From positions 1 through 28,425 of the forward strand of contig JBIOYQ010000156.1 in the NCBI GenBank assembly GCA_044870295.1: DNA of 28,425 bases, given 5' to 3'. Shown here piece by piece: positions 7,705 to 17,600 of this stretch (positions are counted from its first letter, which is position 1; the number at the start of each line of letters is the position of its first letter). The position numbers and the translations under genes were made by a program. This stretch comes from AC-52 sp044870295. GTDB lineage: Bacteria; Actinomycetota; UBA4738. Below the pieces are notes generated by a model, which worked only from the letters and a program-made list of their open reading frames with translations, had not been told where the DNA came from and searched no databases.

Positions 7705-10700
7705 GTGGAAGAGCGGAAGGTGGCGACCGTGCTGTTCGCCGACCTGGTCGGATCGACCGAGCTGGGAGCGTCGCAGGACCCCGAACGCACCCGGGTGATG
7801 CTGGACCGCTTCTACGAAGCGATGGCGGCCGAGATCGAGGCGGCCGGTGGCACGGTGGAGAAATTCGCCGGCGACGCCGTTATGGCGGCGTTCGGCGCCC
7901 CCACCTCGTACGAAGACCACGCCGAGCGCGCACTGCACGCTGCGCTGTCCATGCAACGGAGTATCGGGGCAATCTTCGGCAACGCGTTGTCACTCCGGAT
8001 CGGTGTGAACACCGGCGAGGTCGTGGTGGGCCGGCCGCGGGAAGGCAGCTCGTTCGTGACCGGCGACGCGGTCAACGTGGCCGCACGCCTCGAGCAGGCG
8101 GCCCAACCGGGTGAGGTGCTCGTGGGCGAGCGGACGGTGGCGGCCACGCGCGGGGCCTTCGAGTTCGCCGGACCCACCAGGGTCGACGCCAAGGGAAAGC
8201 CCGGTGGCGTGCCGGCTCGCCGGCTCCTTCGCTCCCTGACGCTGATGCGGCCCAGAGGACTGCACGGCCTGCGCCCGGCCTTCGTCGGCAGGGAGCGAGA
8301 ACTGGAACGTCTGTTGGAGGCCTACCGCGACACGACACGGAGGGGGCGGCCCAAAGTCGTGACCATCGTCGGCGACGCCGGCGTGGGGAAGTCACGCCTC
8401 CTGCGAGAGCTGTGGAGCTCGCTCTCCGAGGAGCGGCCCGAGCCGTTGCGACGCACCGGCCGATGCCTCGCGTACGGGCGTGGCATCACGTACTGGCCTC
8501 TCGGCGAGATCCTGCGCGAGCACCTGGGGATCCTGGAGAGCGACGCGCCGGCCGACGGACTGCGCAAGCTCGAGGGGCGCGAGATCCTGGGACTCACCCT
8601 GGGGTTGGACGTCGCCGGCGACCTTCATCCGCTGGCCGCGCGGGACCGTCTGCACGAGGCGTGGATCGCCTTCCTCGACCAGCTGGTCTCGACCGGACCT
8701 GCGGTGGCCGCCATCGAGGACGTCCATTGGGCGGAGCCGCCGCTCCTGGACCTGCTCGAGCGGCTGGCCCGCGACGTCGATGGCCCCCTCCTCCTCGTGG
8801 CGACGGCTCGGCCGGACTTCGTCGATGGCCGCGCAGGCTGGGGCACCGGCCGCTACGACGCGGAAACGATCTGGCTCGAGCCGCTGGCCGCCGACAGTGC
8901 GACTGAACTGGTGGACGCCGTGCTCGGTGGGGCCATGCCAGCAGCCCGCGAACTGGTGGTGCGGCGGGCCGAGGGCAACCCGTTGTTCATCGAGGAGCTG
9001 CTGGCCAGCCTGATCGATCGCGGCATCCTGGAACAGCGCGACGGGCGGTGGGCCGTCCGGGACATTCCATCCGACCTCCAGATCCCCGACACCGTCCAGG
9101 CGGTGGTGGCGGCCCGGCTGGATCTGTTGGAGCCGCCCGAGAAGGCGGCACTGCAGGCTGCAGCGGTCATCGGCCGGACCTTCTGGACCGGGCCGGTGTA
9201 CGACCTCACAGATGCCCAGCCCGACCTCCGCGTGGCGGAGGATCGCGACTTCATCCGGCGGCGTGGCGCGTCCTCGCTGGAGGGTGAGACCGAGTACGCC
9301 TTCAAGCACGCCATCACCCGCCAGGTCGCCTATGAGAGCGTGCCGAAGGCCACGCGGGCGCGCCTGCACGCCGCCTTCGCCGAGTGGATCGAGCAAAGAA
9401 TGGCCCGCCGCGACGAGGTGGCCTCCCTGCTCGCCCACCACTTCGCCGCGGCGGCGAACCCGGAGGACGCGGACCTGGCATGGGGCGCCGATCCCGACCG
9501 GCTGGAAGCCCTGCGGCGGAAGGCCATCCACTGGCTCACCCGCGCCGGCCAGTTGGCCATGAGCCGGTACGAGCTGGATGACGCCGAGGACCTGTTCCAC
9601 CAGGCGGTGGAGCTGCGACCAGCGGCAACGGAGGAGGTCGAGCTGTGGCGTTCCATCGGGCGGTCGGCCGCCTACCGCTACGACGGGGGCGCCCTGTGGG
9701 ACGCCATGAAGCGGGCCATCGACCTGTGCCGGGATCCGAGGATCCTCGGCGAGCTGTACGCGGAGCTCGCCTACGAAACCACGGGCCGGGCCGGCATGTG
9801 GACACGGTTCCCCGACCAGGCCCTGGTGCAGGGATGGATCGATCGGGCTCTGGAGCTCGCCGAACCGGGCAGCAGGGCGCGAGCTGAGGCGCTGATCGCC
9901 TTGGGGAACTGGCAGGAGGAAGATCGGCCCGCCTGGGTCGTCGAAGAGGCCGAGGAGCTGACCGAGCGACTCGGCGACGCGGCTCTTCGGATCGACGCGT
10001 GCGAGGTCAGAAGGCTCAGCGAGTTCGCCGCCGGACGATACCCCCAGGCCGTCCTCGCCGCCGATCGCGCCTTGGAGCTGGAACGCGGAATCAGCGATCC
10101 CAATACCAGCGTGAGGATGCGGGAAGGCGTGGTGGCGCTCTTCGCCATGACCGGCCGGCTCCAGGACGCCCAACGGGTGATCGATGAGCACGACGTGCTC
10201 AGCCAGCGGTTGTTTCCCCATCACCGTCTGCACACGGTGGCCATGGAGGTCGAGTTCTGGGAGATCCTGGGGGAGTGGGAGCGGATCCGGGCCCTCGTTC
10301 CGCGGCTCCGAAGCGCGGTCGAGGCGAACCTGGCGACCCCCTGCGTTCGGAGCGCCCGAAGTCTCCTGGTCGCGGCTGCTGCGTGCGCCGCGACCGGCGA
10401 TGAGGACGAGGCGGACTCGCTCGAGCGCCAGGCCGAACAGCTACACATGGAGGGGTTCGGCTGGATCATGGACAGCCCGAGGGTCAGGCTCGCCCTGCAC
10501 CGACGGGATCTCTCCACCGTCCGTGCGCTGGTTTCCGGGGACAGCCCGTTCATCTCTCGCCGAGGCATGTGGTATTTCCCGGCGGCGGTGGCCGCGTATC
10601 TCGACGGCCTGGCCGCGTTGGGGGCGGAGGCACGGGTGGCAGAGGAAGCGGACAAATTCCTGGGCCAGGACTCGGCGCTGCGGCCTTTCGCGCGGCGGGC

Positions 10701-10809
10701 CCTGGGTGTCGCCAAGCGCGACCCGGCATTGCTCCGAGTGGCCGCCGAGGAGTTCGAAGCGTACGGCCTGGAGCGACAGGCCGTCGCCACCAGAGCGCTC
10801 GAAGCGTGA
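7705..10809 (+). CDS. Class III adenylate/guanylate cyclase fused to AAA ATPase and TPR-like region
   Basis: Product 1034 residues from a GTG at 7705 (28 bases after the VOC stop; weak RBS). Residues 5-175 are a class III cyclase domain: metal ligands Asp13 (FADLVGST) and Asp57 (KFAGDAVMAAFG), base-contact Lys53, transition-state Asn124 and Arg128 (GDAVNVAARL). The other base-recognition position, seven residues before the Asn, is Phe117 instead of Asp/Thr. From about 190 an AAA_16/STAND-type ATPase begins (FVGRERELERLL; Walker A GDAGVGKS at 223-230; AIEDVHWAE as Walker B region). The C-terminal half is helical and TPR-like. Known architecture: signal-responsive ATPase linked to a cyclase, common in actinobacteria and poorly studied. 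The stop overlaps the next start (GTGA), embedding it in an enzyme operon. Confidence 0.92.
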   Translation: MEERKVATVLFADLVGSTELGASQDPERTRVMLDRFYEAMAAEIEAAGGTVEKFAGDAVMAAFGAPTSYEDHAERALHAALSMQRSIGAIFGNALSLRIGVNTGEVVVGRPREGSSFVTGDAVNVAARLEQAAQPGEVLVGERTVAATRGAFEFAGPTRVDAKGKPGGVPARRLLRSLTLMRPRGLHGLRPAFVGRERELERLLEAYRDTTRRGRPKVVTIVGDAGVGKSRLLRELWSSLSEERPEPLRRTGRCLAYGRGITYWPLGEILREHLGILESDAPADGLRKLEGREILGLTLGLDVAGDLHPLAARDRLHEAWIAFLDQLVSTGPAVAAIEDVHWAEPPLLDLLERLARDVDGPLLLVATARPDFVDGRAGWGTGRYDAETIWLEPLAADSATELVDAVLGGAMPAARELVVRRAEGNPLFIEELLASLIDRGILEQRDGRWAVRDIPSDLQIPDTVQAVVAARLDLLEPPEKAALQAAAVIGRTFWTGPVYDLTDAQPDLRVAEDRDFIRRRGASSLEGETEYAFKHAITRQVAYESVPKATRARLHAAFAEWIEQRMARRDEVASLLAHHFAAAANPEDADLAWGADPDRLEALRRKAIHWLTRAGQLAMSRYELDDAEDLFHQAVELRPAATEEVELWRSIGRSAAYRYDGGALWDAMKRAIDLCRDPRILGELYAELAYETTGRAGMWTRFPDQALVQGWIDRALELAEPGSRARAEALIALGNWQEEDRPAWVVEEAEELTERLGDAALRIDACEVRRLSEFAAGRYPQAVLAADRALELERGISDPNTSVRMREGVVALFAMTGRLQDAQRVIDEHDVLSQRLFPHHRLHTVAMEVEFWEILGEWERIRALVPRLRSAVEANLATPCVRSARSLLVAAAACAATGDEDEADSLERQAEQLHMEGFGWIMDSPRVRLALHRRDLSTVRALVSGDSPFISRRGMWYFPAAVAAYLDGLAALGAEARVAEEADKFLGQDSALRPFARRALGVAKRDPALLRVAAEEFEAYGLERQAVATRALEA

Positions 10810-11726
10810 CCGGACGGCGCCCGCTCAAGATTGGGGTCCAGCTCCCTGAGGTCGAGCGCGAGGTGCGCTGGCCGGAGCTGCGCGACATGGCCCGGACCGC
10901 CGAGGCCGTGGGGTTCGACTCGATCTGGGTCGGCGACCACCTTCTGTTCCGCGACCCGGACCGGCCGCCGAGGGGCCCGTGGGAAGCCTGGTCCATCCTG
11001 GCGGCGGTGGCCGCGGTCACGGAGCGCGTGGAGCTCGGCCCCTTGGTGGCCAGCGTGTCGTTCCACAACCCGGCCATGCTGGCGAAGAAGGCCGCGACGA
11101 TCGACGAGATCAGCGGCGGCCGGCTGATCCTCGGCCTCGGGGCCGGCTGGAACGAGCCCGAATATCGCGCGTACGGGTTCCCGTTCGACCATCGGGTGGA
11201 TCGGTTCGAGGAGGCCTTCGCCATCATCCGGGGGCTGCTTCGCGACGGGCACGTCGACTTCTTGGGCCGCTTTCACCGCGCGGAGGACTGCGTCCTCATC
11301 CCCCGTCCACAGCGGGACGGCGGCCCACCGCTCATGGTGGGCACGACCGGCCCCCGGATGCTGCGGCTGGCCGCCGCCCACGCCGACGCATGGAACGCCT
11401 GGTTCACGTGGTTCGGCAACCGGCCCGAGGGGATCGCGAAGCTCCGGGCAGCCGTCGACGCGGCCTGCGCCGACGTGGGCCGTGACCCGGCCACGCTGGA
11501 GCGGACCGTGGCCGTCCTGGTGCAGGTGCGAAACGGCGAGCCCGCCCGTCGTGGCGGGCCGGAGGAGAAGGCCCCGCCCATCACCGGACCGCCCGATGAG
11601 GTGGCCGGGGTCCTTCGAGCCTTCGCCGCCGAAGGCATCGCCCACGTGCAGCTGGTGGTTGACCCCATCACCGTGGACTCGATCGAGCGCCTCGGTGAGG
11701 TCCTGGACCACCTCGACCGCGGGTAG
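10806..11726 (+). CDS. LLM-class (luciferase-like) F420-dependent oxidoreductase
   Basis: The GTG at 10806 overlaps the cyclase stop as GTGA. Product 306 residues. The TIM-barrel family features are visible: N-terminal strand KIGVQLPEVE, SIWVGDHLLF, ERVELGPLVASVSFHNPAMLAKKA split as ELGPLVASVSFHNPAM, the SGGRLILGLGAGWNEPEYRAYG signature (seen as GGRLILGLGAGWNEPEY), and a glycine-rich MVGTTGPRMLRLAA segment that contacts cofactor phosphate in related enzymes. Members use reduced F420 or FMNH2 to transfer hydride to, or oxygenate, small molecules. Family resemblance to mycobacterial F420 enzymes is the reason for the F420 call; FMN use cannot be excluded. Last gene of the operon; it ends 6 bases from a convergent transporter gene. 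Confidence 0.9.
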   Translation: MTGRRPLKIGVQLPEVEREVRWPELRDMARTAEAVGFDSIWVGDHLLFRDPDRPPRGPWEAWSILAAVAAVTERVELGPLVASVSFHNPAMLAKKAATIDEISGGRLILGLGAGWNEPEYRAYGFPFDHRVDRFEEAFAIIRGLLRDGHVDFLGRFHRAEDCVLIPRPQRDGGPPLMVGTTGPRMLRLAAAHADAWNAWFTWFGNRPEGIAKLRAAVDAACADVGRDPATLERTVAVLVQVRNGEPARRGGPEEKAPPITGPPDEVAGVLRAFAAEGIAHVQLVVDPITVDSIERLGEVLDHLDRG

Positions 11727-11732
11727 ACGAAC

Positions 11733-12647
11733 TCAGGCCGGCGCCAACTCGGGGACCGCTTGGCGAGTGGCTCGGCCGATGACCATCCCGACCGCCACCA
11801 CCGTGATCAGGACGCCGACGATGGACACCGCGGGGAGGGGCTCACCCAGGATCACGAGGGCCGCGACCGGCGACAGCACCGGTTCGATCAGGATGAGCAG
11901 CGAGGAGATCGACACGTCGACCTGCGCGTGCGACCAGGCCAGCAACGAGTGCCCTCCCTGGGCGCCGGCCACGAACAGGAGCAACCAGGCCCCGTCCGAC
12001 CAGCGGAGGTGGAAGCTCTGGCCCGAGAGCATCGCCACCGGGGTGACGGACAGGGCCGCGACGATGGTCACCGCGGTCATGTACTCGATGGCGGGCACGT
12101 CCTGACGGACTCGCTTCGACAGGATCCAGTAGGTCGTCCAGGCCAGCAGGGCGCCCACGGCGAACAGGTCACCCTTCCAGCTCCACACCGGCGTCCCGCT
12201 CGACCCAACGATCACCAGGACCACGCCGGCCAGCGACACCGTCGTCCACACCACGTCGTGGGCGGTGACCCGCTCGCCGAACATCGGTCCCGCCACCAGC
12301 AGGGTGAGCGCCGGCTGGAGGGCCGCCACGATCAGGACGTCGGCGATGCTGGTGAGCCGCAGCGCGGAGAAGAAGAAGCAGATGTTCGCTCCGAACAGGA
12401 CGCCGCTGACCGCCGCCCGCCGAACCGTGGCCCACGACAGGCGCCGGTGGAGCGCCGCCAGCAGGATCAGCATGACCGCGGACCCGATCCACAGCCGGTA
12501 GAACGCGAACACGATCGGCGGCGTGTCCACCACCTTCACCACCAGGTTCATCAGCGAGAACGCGGCGATGGGCACCAGCACGGCGGCCAGGCCCAGCCGG
12601 GTGGCGCGAGGGCCGGAGGCGGCTCGAGGGGCACCGACGGAGGACAT
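11733..12647 (-). CDS. EamA/DMT-superfamily transporter (RhaT-like)
   Basis: Product 304 residues with about ten hydrophobic helices in two homologous EamA halves. The start at 12647 (MSSVGAPRAAS) is preferred: the frame is open further upstream to 12698, but that would overlap the divergent sulfotransferase start and adds a polar, non-conserved leader. The first helix begins LGLAAVLVPIAAFSLMNLVV; the second half shows the typical GAQGGHSLLAWSHAQ and LILIEPVLSPVAALVILGE segments. Family members exchange or export metabolites, amino acids or drugs across the inner membrane. No substrate can be assigned. It is convergent with the LLM oxidoreductase and starts only 20 bases from the divergent sulfotransferase gene, so the two promoters must overlap. 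Confidence 0.9.
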   Translation of the reverse strand: MSSVGAPRAASGPRATRLGLAAVLVPIAAFSLMNLVVKVVDTPPIVFAFYRLWIGSAVMLILLAALHRRLSWATVRRAAVSGVLFGANICFFFSALRLTSIADVLIVAALQPALTLLVAGPMFGERVTAHDVVWTTVSLAGVVLVIVGSSGTPVWSWKGDLFAVGALLAWTTYWILSKRVRQDVPAIEYMTAVTIVAALSVTPVAMLSGQSFHLRWSDGAWLLLFVAGAQGGHSLLAWSHAQVDVSISSLLILIEPVLSPVAALVILGEPLPAVSIVGVLITVVAVGMVIGRATRQAVPELAPA

Positions 12648-12667
12648 GCCGTGCGATTCTGTCAGGC

Positions 12668-13651
12668 ATGCGGGGCGACACGAGCCGTGGTGAACCACCC
12701 CTGCTGGTTGCCGGTGCCCCTCGCACCGGGACCACGTGGATCGCCCAGGTCCTGGCCAGTGCCGGCGACGTGGCGTGGATCAACGAGCCCGACAACGAAT
12801 GGCCGAACGTGTTCGCGCTGAAGGCGAAGCTCCGACTGGGCCGCTTCCCCGCCCTGACAGCAGACGACCGCGCGCCGGCGTACGAAGAGCTGTGGGGTCG
12901 GTCGTTCCGGGGGATGTCAGAGGGTCGCTACCAGACCGCGCTGGCGTGGAAGCTCGATCAGAAGGACCTCACCATGCGGGACCTGTGGCGGTGCATGTGC
13001 GACCACGCGAACCCGCGCCTCTCGCCTCGGCTCAGGCTGCTCTCGATGGTGGCGCGTCCCCCGTCCCATCGGGCCGACGGCCGGCGCGTGATGGTGAAGT
13101 CCGTGCACGCGCCACTGGCCGTGGAGTGGATCTGGACGCGGTTCCGACCGACCACGGTCGTCGTCCTGCGCCATCCGCTCAACGTGATCGCCAGTTGGAT
13201 CGAGCTCGGATGGGGAGGTTGTGCGCTCGACACCAACCCCCGCCTGTGGGACCGGTTCGGGGACCGCTGGCGGCTGCCTCGGCTGGACCCCGACCCTACC
13301 CAGACCCAGCGTCTAGCGTGGGAGGCCGGACTGTTCACCACCGCGCTGCGGGAAGGGGCCGACCGGCACCCCGAGTGGATCGTCGCGTCGCACGAGGACC
13401 TGTGCGCCGACCCCGGCTCCACGTTCAGGGACCTGTTCGAACGGGTCGCCTTTCCCTGGTCGTCACAGGTCGAGGCGTTCTTGGCCGAGTCGAACCGGCC
13501 GGGGGACGGTTGGAGCACGCAGCGGATCGCCGCCGAGCAGCCCGACCGGTGGCGTCACCGCCTGACCGAAGCCCAGCTCGACGAGATCTGGTCCGTGTTG
13601 TCCAGGTTCGAGGCGCCGTGGGTGCAGGCCGTGGCCGCCGATCTTCGCTGA
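12668..13651 (+). CDS. Sulfotransferase family protein
   Basis: Product 327 residues from ATG 12668. The PAPS 5'-phosphosulfate loop is clear near the N-terminus: GAPRTGTTWI at residues 16-25. The 3'-phosphate-binding residues are Arg168 and Ser176 in VVVLRHPLNVIASWI, with the usual eight-residue spacing. A C-terminal segment (QVEAFLAESNRPGDGW) resembles the loop that closes over the cofactor. It therefore probably transfers sulfate from PAPS to a hydroxyl or amine of a small molecule or glycan; the acceptor is unknown. No RBS is obvious and the ATG lies very near the divergent transporter, so a leaderless transcript is possible. The 3' end is 8 bases from a convergent gene. Confidence 0.9.
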   Translation: MRGDTSRGEPPLLVAGAPRTGTTWIAQVLASAGDVAWINEPDNEWPNVFALKAKLRLGRFPALTADDRAPAYEELWGRSFRGMSEGRYQTALAWKLDQKDLTMRDLWRCMCDHANPRLSPRLRLLSMVARPPSHRADGRRVMVKSVHAPLAVEWIWTRFRPTTVVVLRHPLNVIASWIELGWGGCALDTNPRLWDRFGDRWRLPRLDPDPTQTQRLAWEAGLFTTALREGADRHPEWIVASHEDLCADPGSTFRDLFERVAFPWSSQVEAFLAESNRPGDGWSTQRIAAEQPDRWRHRLTEAQLDEIWSVLSRFEAPWVQAVAADLR

Positions 13652-13659
13652 CGATCGAC

Positions 13660-14577
13660 TCAGATCTTGTCCCACTCGAACATGACGGCGTCGAAGTTGT
13701 CGGGCGCTACCTTCACCGGCAGCGTGGCTCCGACGTAGACCCGACCCACCTTCTCCTTGGGCACCATCGCCGCGGACGGCTCGCCCTTGTGCGGGGGGTA
13801 TCCGGGGACGGTCGTGGTCGTCTGCATGATGAAGAGATGGTCCGTGCCCACGTCCTTCCCGGTGTCCTCCAACCGGTCGATCGTGGCCGTCCCCGAGAGC
13901 CCGTTCGCCCTCAAATGCGCGCGCAGCTGTTCCACGGTGTAGCCACCTTGCCCGGGCTCGCTGAAGGGTCGCTCGGCCTGGAGTCCCGACCCCGCCAGGA
14001 CGGTCTGGACCTCTTGCAGCGTCTCGGTCCCCGCGCCGACGGCGGCGGGCGCCGGAGCGGGAACTCCCCACCACCCTTGAGCCGTCTCGGAAGGAGCAGG
14101 AGCCGGAGCCTCCCAGTCGATCACCACGTCGTTGGGATCGGCCGGGTCCACCTTGACCGCGAGGACGGCTCCGGTGCTGACCCGGTTGAGCAGGATCAGG
14201 GGCACGAACTCCTTGCGCTTCGCCGCGTACGGCGGGCGGCCGGGGAGCTGCACCATGAGCTCCATCTCCACCTGGGGGTTCTCGTTCAGGAACATGCCGG
14301 TCTGGGTGAGGCCGGTGACCGTGGCGGTGCCTGGCAAGCCCGTGGCGATCAACCGCTGCACCTCGGCGGCGCGCCTCCGAATGCGGAGTCCGATCCCTCC
14401 CAGGATCACAGCGACCAGCCCGAGGATCCCAGCGGTCAGCACCATCCCGAACCGGGCCTCCGAGTTGAACAGGCCGAGCGCCACGAAGAAGCTCGCCAGG
14501 GCGACCTCGAAAACCGCCGTGATCAGGAGCCACTTCCCCGTGTAGGAACCGATCGTCGAGCTGGTGAACCGAGGCAC
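13660..14577 (-). CDS. Membrane protein of unknown function with a duplicated DUF3592-like beta domain
   Basis: Product 305 residues from a GTG at 14577, preceded on the minus strand by GAGGAGGGGG at good spacing. Two transmembrane helices occupy about 16-37 and 45-66, followed by a basic stop-transfer (RIRRRAAEVQR). Two copies of a beta-rich module follow at about 80-156 and 226-302. Both open with a helix ending in GL(P/S)GTAT and share a PPY/PPH turn, a V...(T/V)GA.L.VKV.P strand and a closing hydrophobic-acidic strand (VVIDWE, VMFEWD). A Pro/Ala-rich linker (about 157-185) separates them. The modules resemble DUF3592, a family without known function. No partner gene is obvious; it is divergent from the zinc-ribbon cyclase gene 100 bases away. 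Confidence 0.8.
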   Translation of the reverse strand: MPRFTSSTIGSYTGKWLLITAVFEVALASFFVALGLFNSEARFGMVLTAGILGLVAVILGGIGLRIRRRAAEVQRLIATGLPGTATVTGLTQTGMFLNENPQVEMELMVQLPGRPPYAAKRKEFVPLILLNRVSTGAVLAVKVDPADPNDVVIDWEAPAPAPSETAQGWWGVPAPAPAAVGAGTETLQEVQTVLAGSGLQAERPFSEPGQGGYTVEQLRAHLRANGLSGTATIDRLEDTGKDVGTDHLFIMQTTTTVPGYPPHKGEPSAAMVPKEKVGRVYVGATLPVKVAPDNFDAVMFEWDKI

Positions 14578-14677
14578 GTCCCCCTCCTCTTGACGTGAGC
14601 GTGCCGCACTCTACGCGGAACCCGGCCGAGCGCAAGCGGTTCGGCCAGCCCCGCCACACGATAGGCTCGGGGCCGTC

Positions 14678-17600
14678 GTGGCCAGCTGCCCGAGCTGTCA
14701 TCGCGAGAGCCCAGAGGGTTTCCGGTTCTGTCCGTTCTGTGGCCAGGCGTTGGTCGCGGTCGCGGAACCCCTGACCGAGCGCCGGGTGGTAGCGGTGCTC
14801 TTCTGCGACCTGGTGGGGTTCACCACGCACGCCGATCGCGCCGACCCCGAAGACGTCCGCGCCATCCTCGCCCCGTTCCATCGACTGGCCAAGGAACAGA
14901 TCGAACGGTTCGGCGGCACCTTGGACAAGTTCATCGGGGACGCCGCCATGGGCGTGTTCGGATCGCCGGTCGCTCACGAAGACGATCCAGAGCGGGCCGT
15001 TCGCGCGGCGATCTCGATCCTCGAGGGTTTGGAGGGAGCAACGGTGCGGGTCGGTGTGGAGACCGGAGAGGCGATGGTCACGCTTGCTCCCGGGGTCCAG
15101 GTGGGGGAGAACGTCGCCGGCGACGTCGTGAACACGGCCTCTCGCCTCCAAGCCGCTGCCGCCCCCGGAACCGCGCTCGTGGGCGAGGCGACGTACCACG
15201 CGACGCGTGCGGTCGTGGACTACGAGCAGCTGCCGTCGGTGGTGGCCAAGGGGAAGGCCGAGCCACTGGCGGTGTGGCGACCCGTGTCCGTGAAGCCGTT
15301 GCCCGCCTCCTCGTACCGCCTCGCCGCAACACCGTTCGTGGGACGCCGCCGCGAGCTGGCCGTGTTGGAGGAGGCGGTCCGCCTGACCCTGACCGACCCG
15401 CGGGTCAGGCTGGTGACGTTGATCGGCGAGCCCGGCGCCGGCAAGAGCCGTCTGGCTGCGGAACTGCGATCGGCCCTGTCGCGGCTGGCCCCTGGAGCGA
15501 ACGTGCAGTGGCTGCGAGGCCGGTGCCTTCCCTATGGCGACGGCATCACGTTCTGGGCTCTGGGTGAGATCGTGAAGGAGAGCGCCGGCATCCTGGAATC
15601 GGACGCCATCGAGGAACGCGACCGAAAGCTCACCGCGACACTTACCCACCTGGTCTCCGATGCGGGCGAGCGAGCGTGGCTCGGGGCACGGCTGACGCCG
15701 CTGGCCGGTGGTCAGCCCACGGGACCGGTCGAGCGGGACGAAGCGTTCGCCGCCTGGTACCGGTTCCTCGCGGCACTCGCCGAGGATCGCCCCCTGGTGG
15801 TCCTGATCGAGGACCTCCACTGGGCGGATCCCCCGCTGATCGCCTTCGTCGAGTTCGTCGCGTCGCAGGACGGAGCGGTGCCCCTCCTGATGGTCGGCAC
15901 GGCCCGTCCCGAGCTCCACGATCGCGCTCCGACCTTCGGGACAGGCCTGGAAACGTCAGTGACGCTGCCGCTTTCGCCCCTCACCCCCGAGGAGACGTCG
16001 TCGCTGGTGTCGGGGCTCCTACCGGGGGCGGCCATCCCGGGAGACACCATTGCGATCCTCCTGGAGCGCTCGGGCGGGAACCCCCTGTACGCGGAGGAGT
16101 TCGCCCGGACGATCCAGGATCGCGGGAGGATCGACGACACCGGATTCCCGCAGACGGTTCAGTCCTTGATCGCCGCCCGCCTGGACACCCTGTCCCCGGG
16201 ACGGAAGGCGCTCCTCCAGGATGCTTCGGTGATCGGCAGGGTGTTCTGGTCAGGAGCGGTGGCGTTCCTCTCGGAGATGGAGGTGGCCAGCGTCTCGACG
16301 GACCTGGCGGACCTGCAACGGCGAGAGTTCGTCCGATCAACTCCGACCTCTTCCATCCAGAGCCAGGACGAGTTCTCGTTCTGGCACGCCACCGTGCGGG
16401 ACGTCGCCTACGGGCAGATCCCCCGGGGGGCTCGGGCCTCCAAGCACCGTCGGGCCGCCGCGTGGACCGAATCCATCGCGGGTGAGCGAGTCGGCGACCT
16501 GGCCGAGATCCTCGCTCACCACGCCATCAGCGCCCTCCACCTGGCCAGGGCCGCCGGAGAAACAGAGGGAATCGCAGACCTCGAGGACCAGGCGGCTCGG
16601 TACCTCAGGCTGGCGGCCCAGCGTACGCTCGCGCTCGACGTCGGCCGGGCGGAGGAACAGTTCCTGCAGGCGTTGGAGCTCACCCATCCGGAGAGTCCCG
16701 ACCGGCCGCGCGTGCTGGCGAGCCTGGCGGAGGCGGCGTTCCAGTCGGGGAAGCTGGAGGAAGCCGATCGGAGATTCGAGGAGGCCATCGCGGGGCTTCG
16801 CCAGCAGGGGTTCGAACACGAAGCGGCCGACGCGATGGTCCGTCGGTCGGTCGTGCTCGAGTATCGAGGGGAGGTCCCGGCCGGCCGGTCGCTGCTCGCT
16901 GATGCCATCGCTCTGTTGGAGGCATCGCCGCCCGGCCAGGAGCTGGCCCGGGCGCTGGCCACCAGCGCCGGCAGCTTGACGGTCGCGGGCCACTACCAGG
17001 AAGCGATCCGGGAAGGCGACAAGGCCATCCGGCTGGCCCGGTCGGCTGGAGAGACCACCGCCGAAGCTCGAGCTCACGGATTCCGTGGGTTCTCGCGGGC
17101 GATCCAGGGCGACGTGGAGGGATTGGAGGAGCAACGCGGCGCCCTGGCCGCCTTGCGCGAGGCCGGCCTGGGACGTTCCACCGCCGTCGCCTACAACAAC
17201 CTGGCCAGCTGTCTCCTGCACCTGGAGGGGCCGCGTCCGGCGCTGGACCTCATGCGCGAGGGAGTCGGGTTCGCGGAGACCCGAGGGCTTCGCGAGTCCG
17301 TGATGGCGCTCCAGGACTCGATGCTCAGTGTGCTGTTCGAGGTGGGCGACTGGGACGAACTGCTCCGGCTGAGCGAGGAGGTGATCGCGGAGGCTCGCCG
17401 CCAGGGATCGGGACACGACGAGGTCTACGCGGAGGCCGACCGGGCGGTGGTCCTGGTCTACCGGCAGGGGGCCCAGGCCCGGGAGCTGTGCGAATCGGTC
17501 CTGGAGCGCGCTCGACCGCTCGTGGACGCGCCGCTGGTGCTGCTGGCACTCCTGGCCGCCGCGCTCGGGAGGCAGGCCTCGGGCGAGCCAGCCGGGACGG

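Noticed and set aside
13463..15919. Long minus-strand open frame (818 codons) across the DUF3592-like gene and the zinc-ribbon cyclase
   Set aside because: It is antisense or off-frame to well-supported genes and has no recognisable domain.
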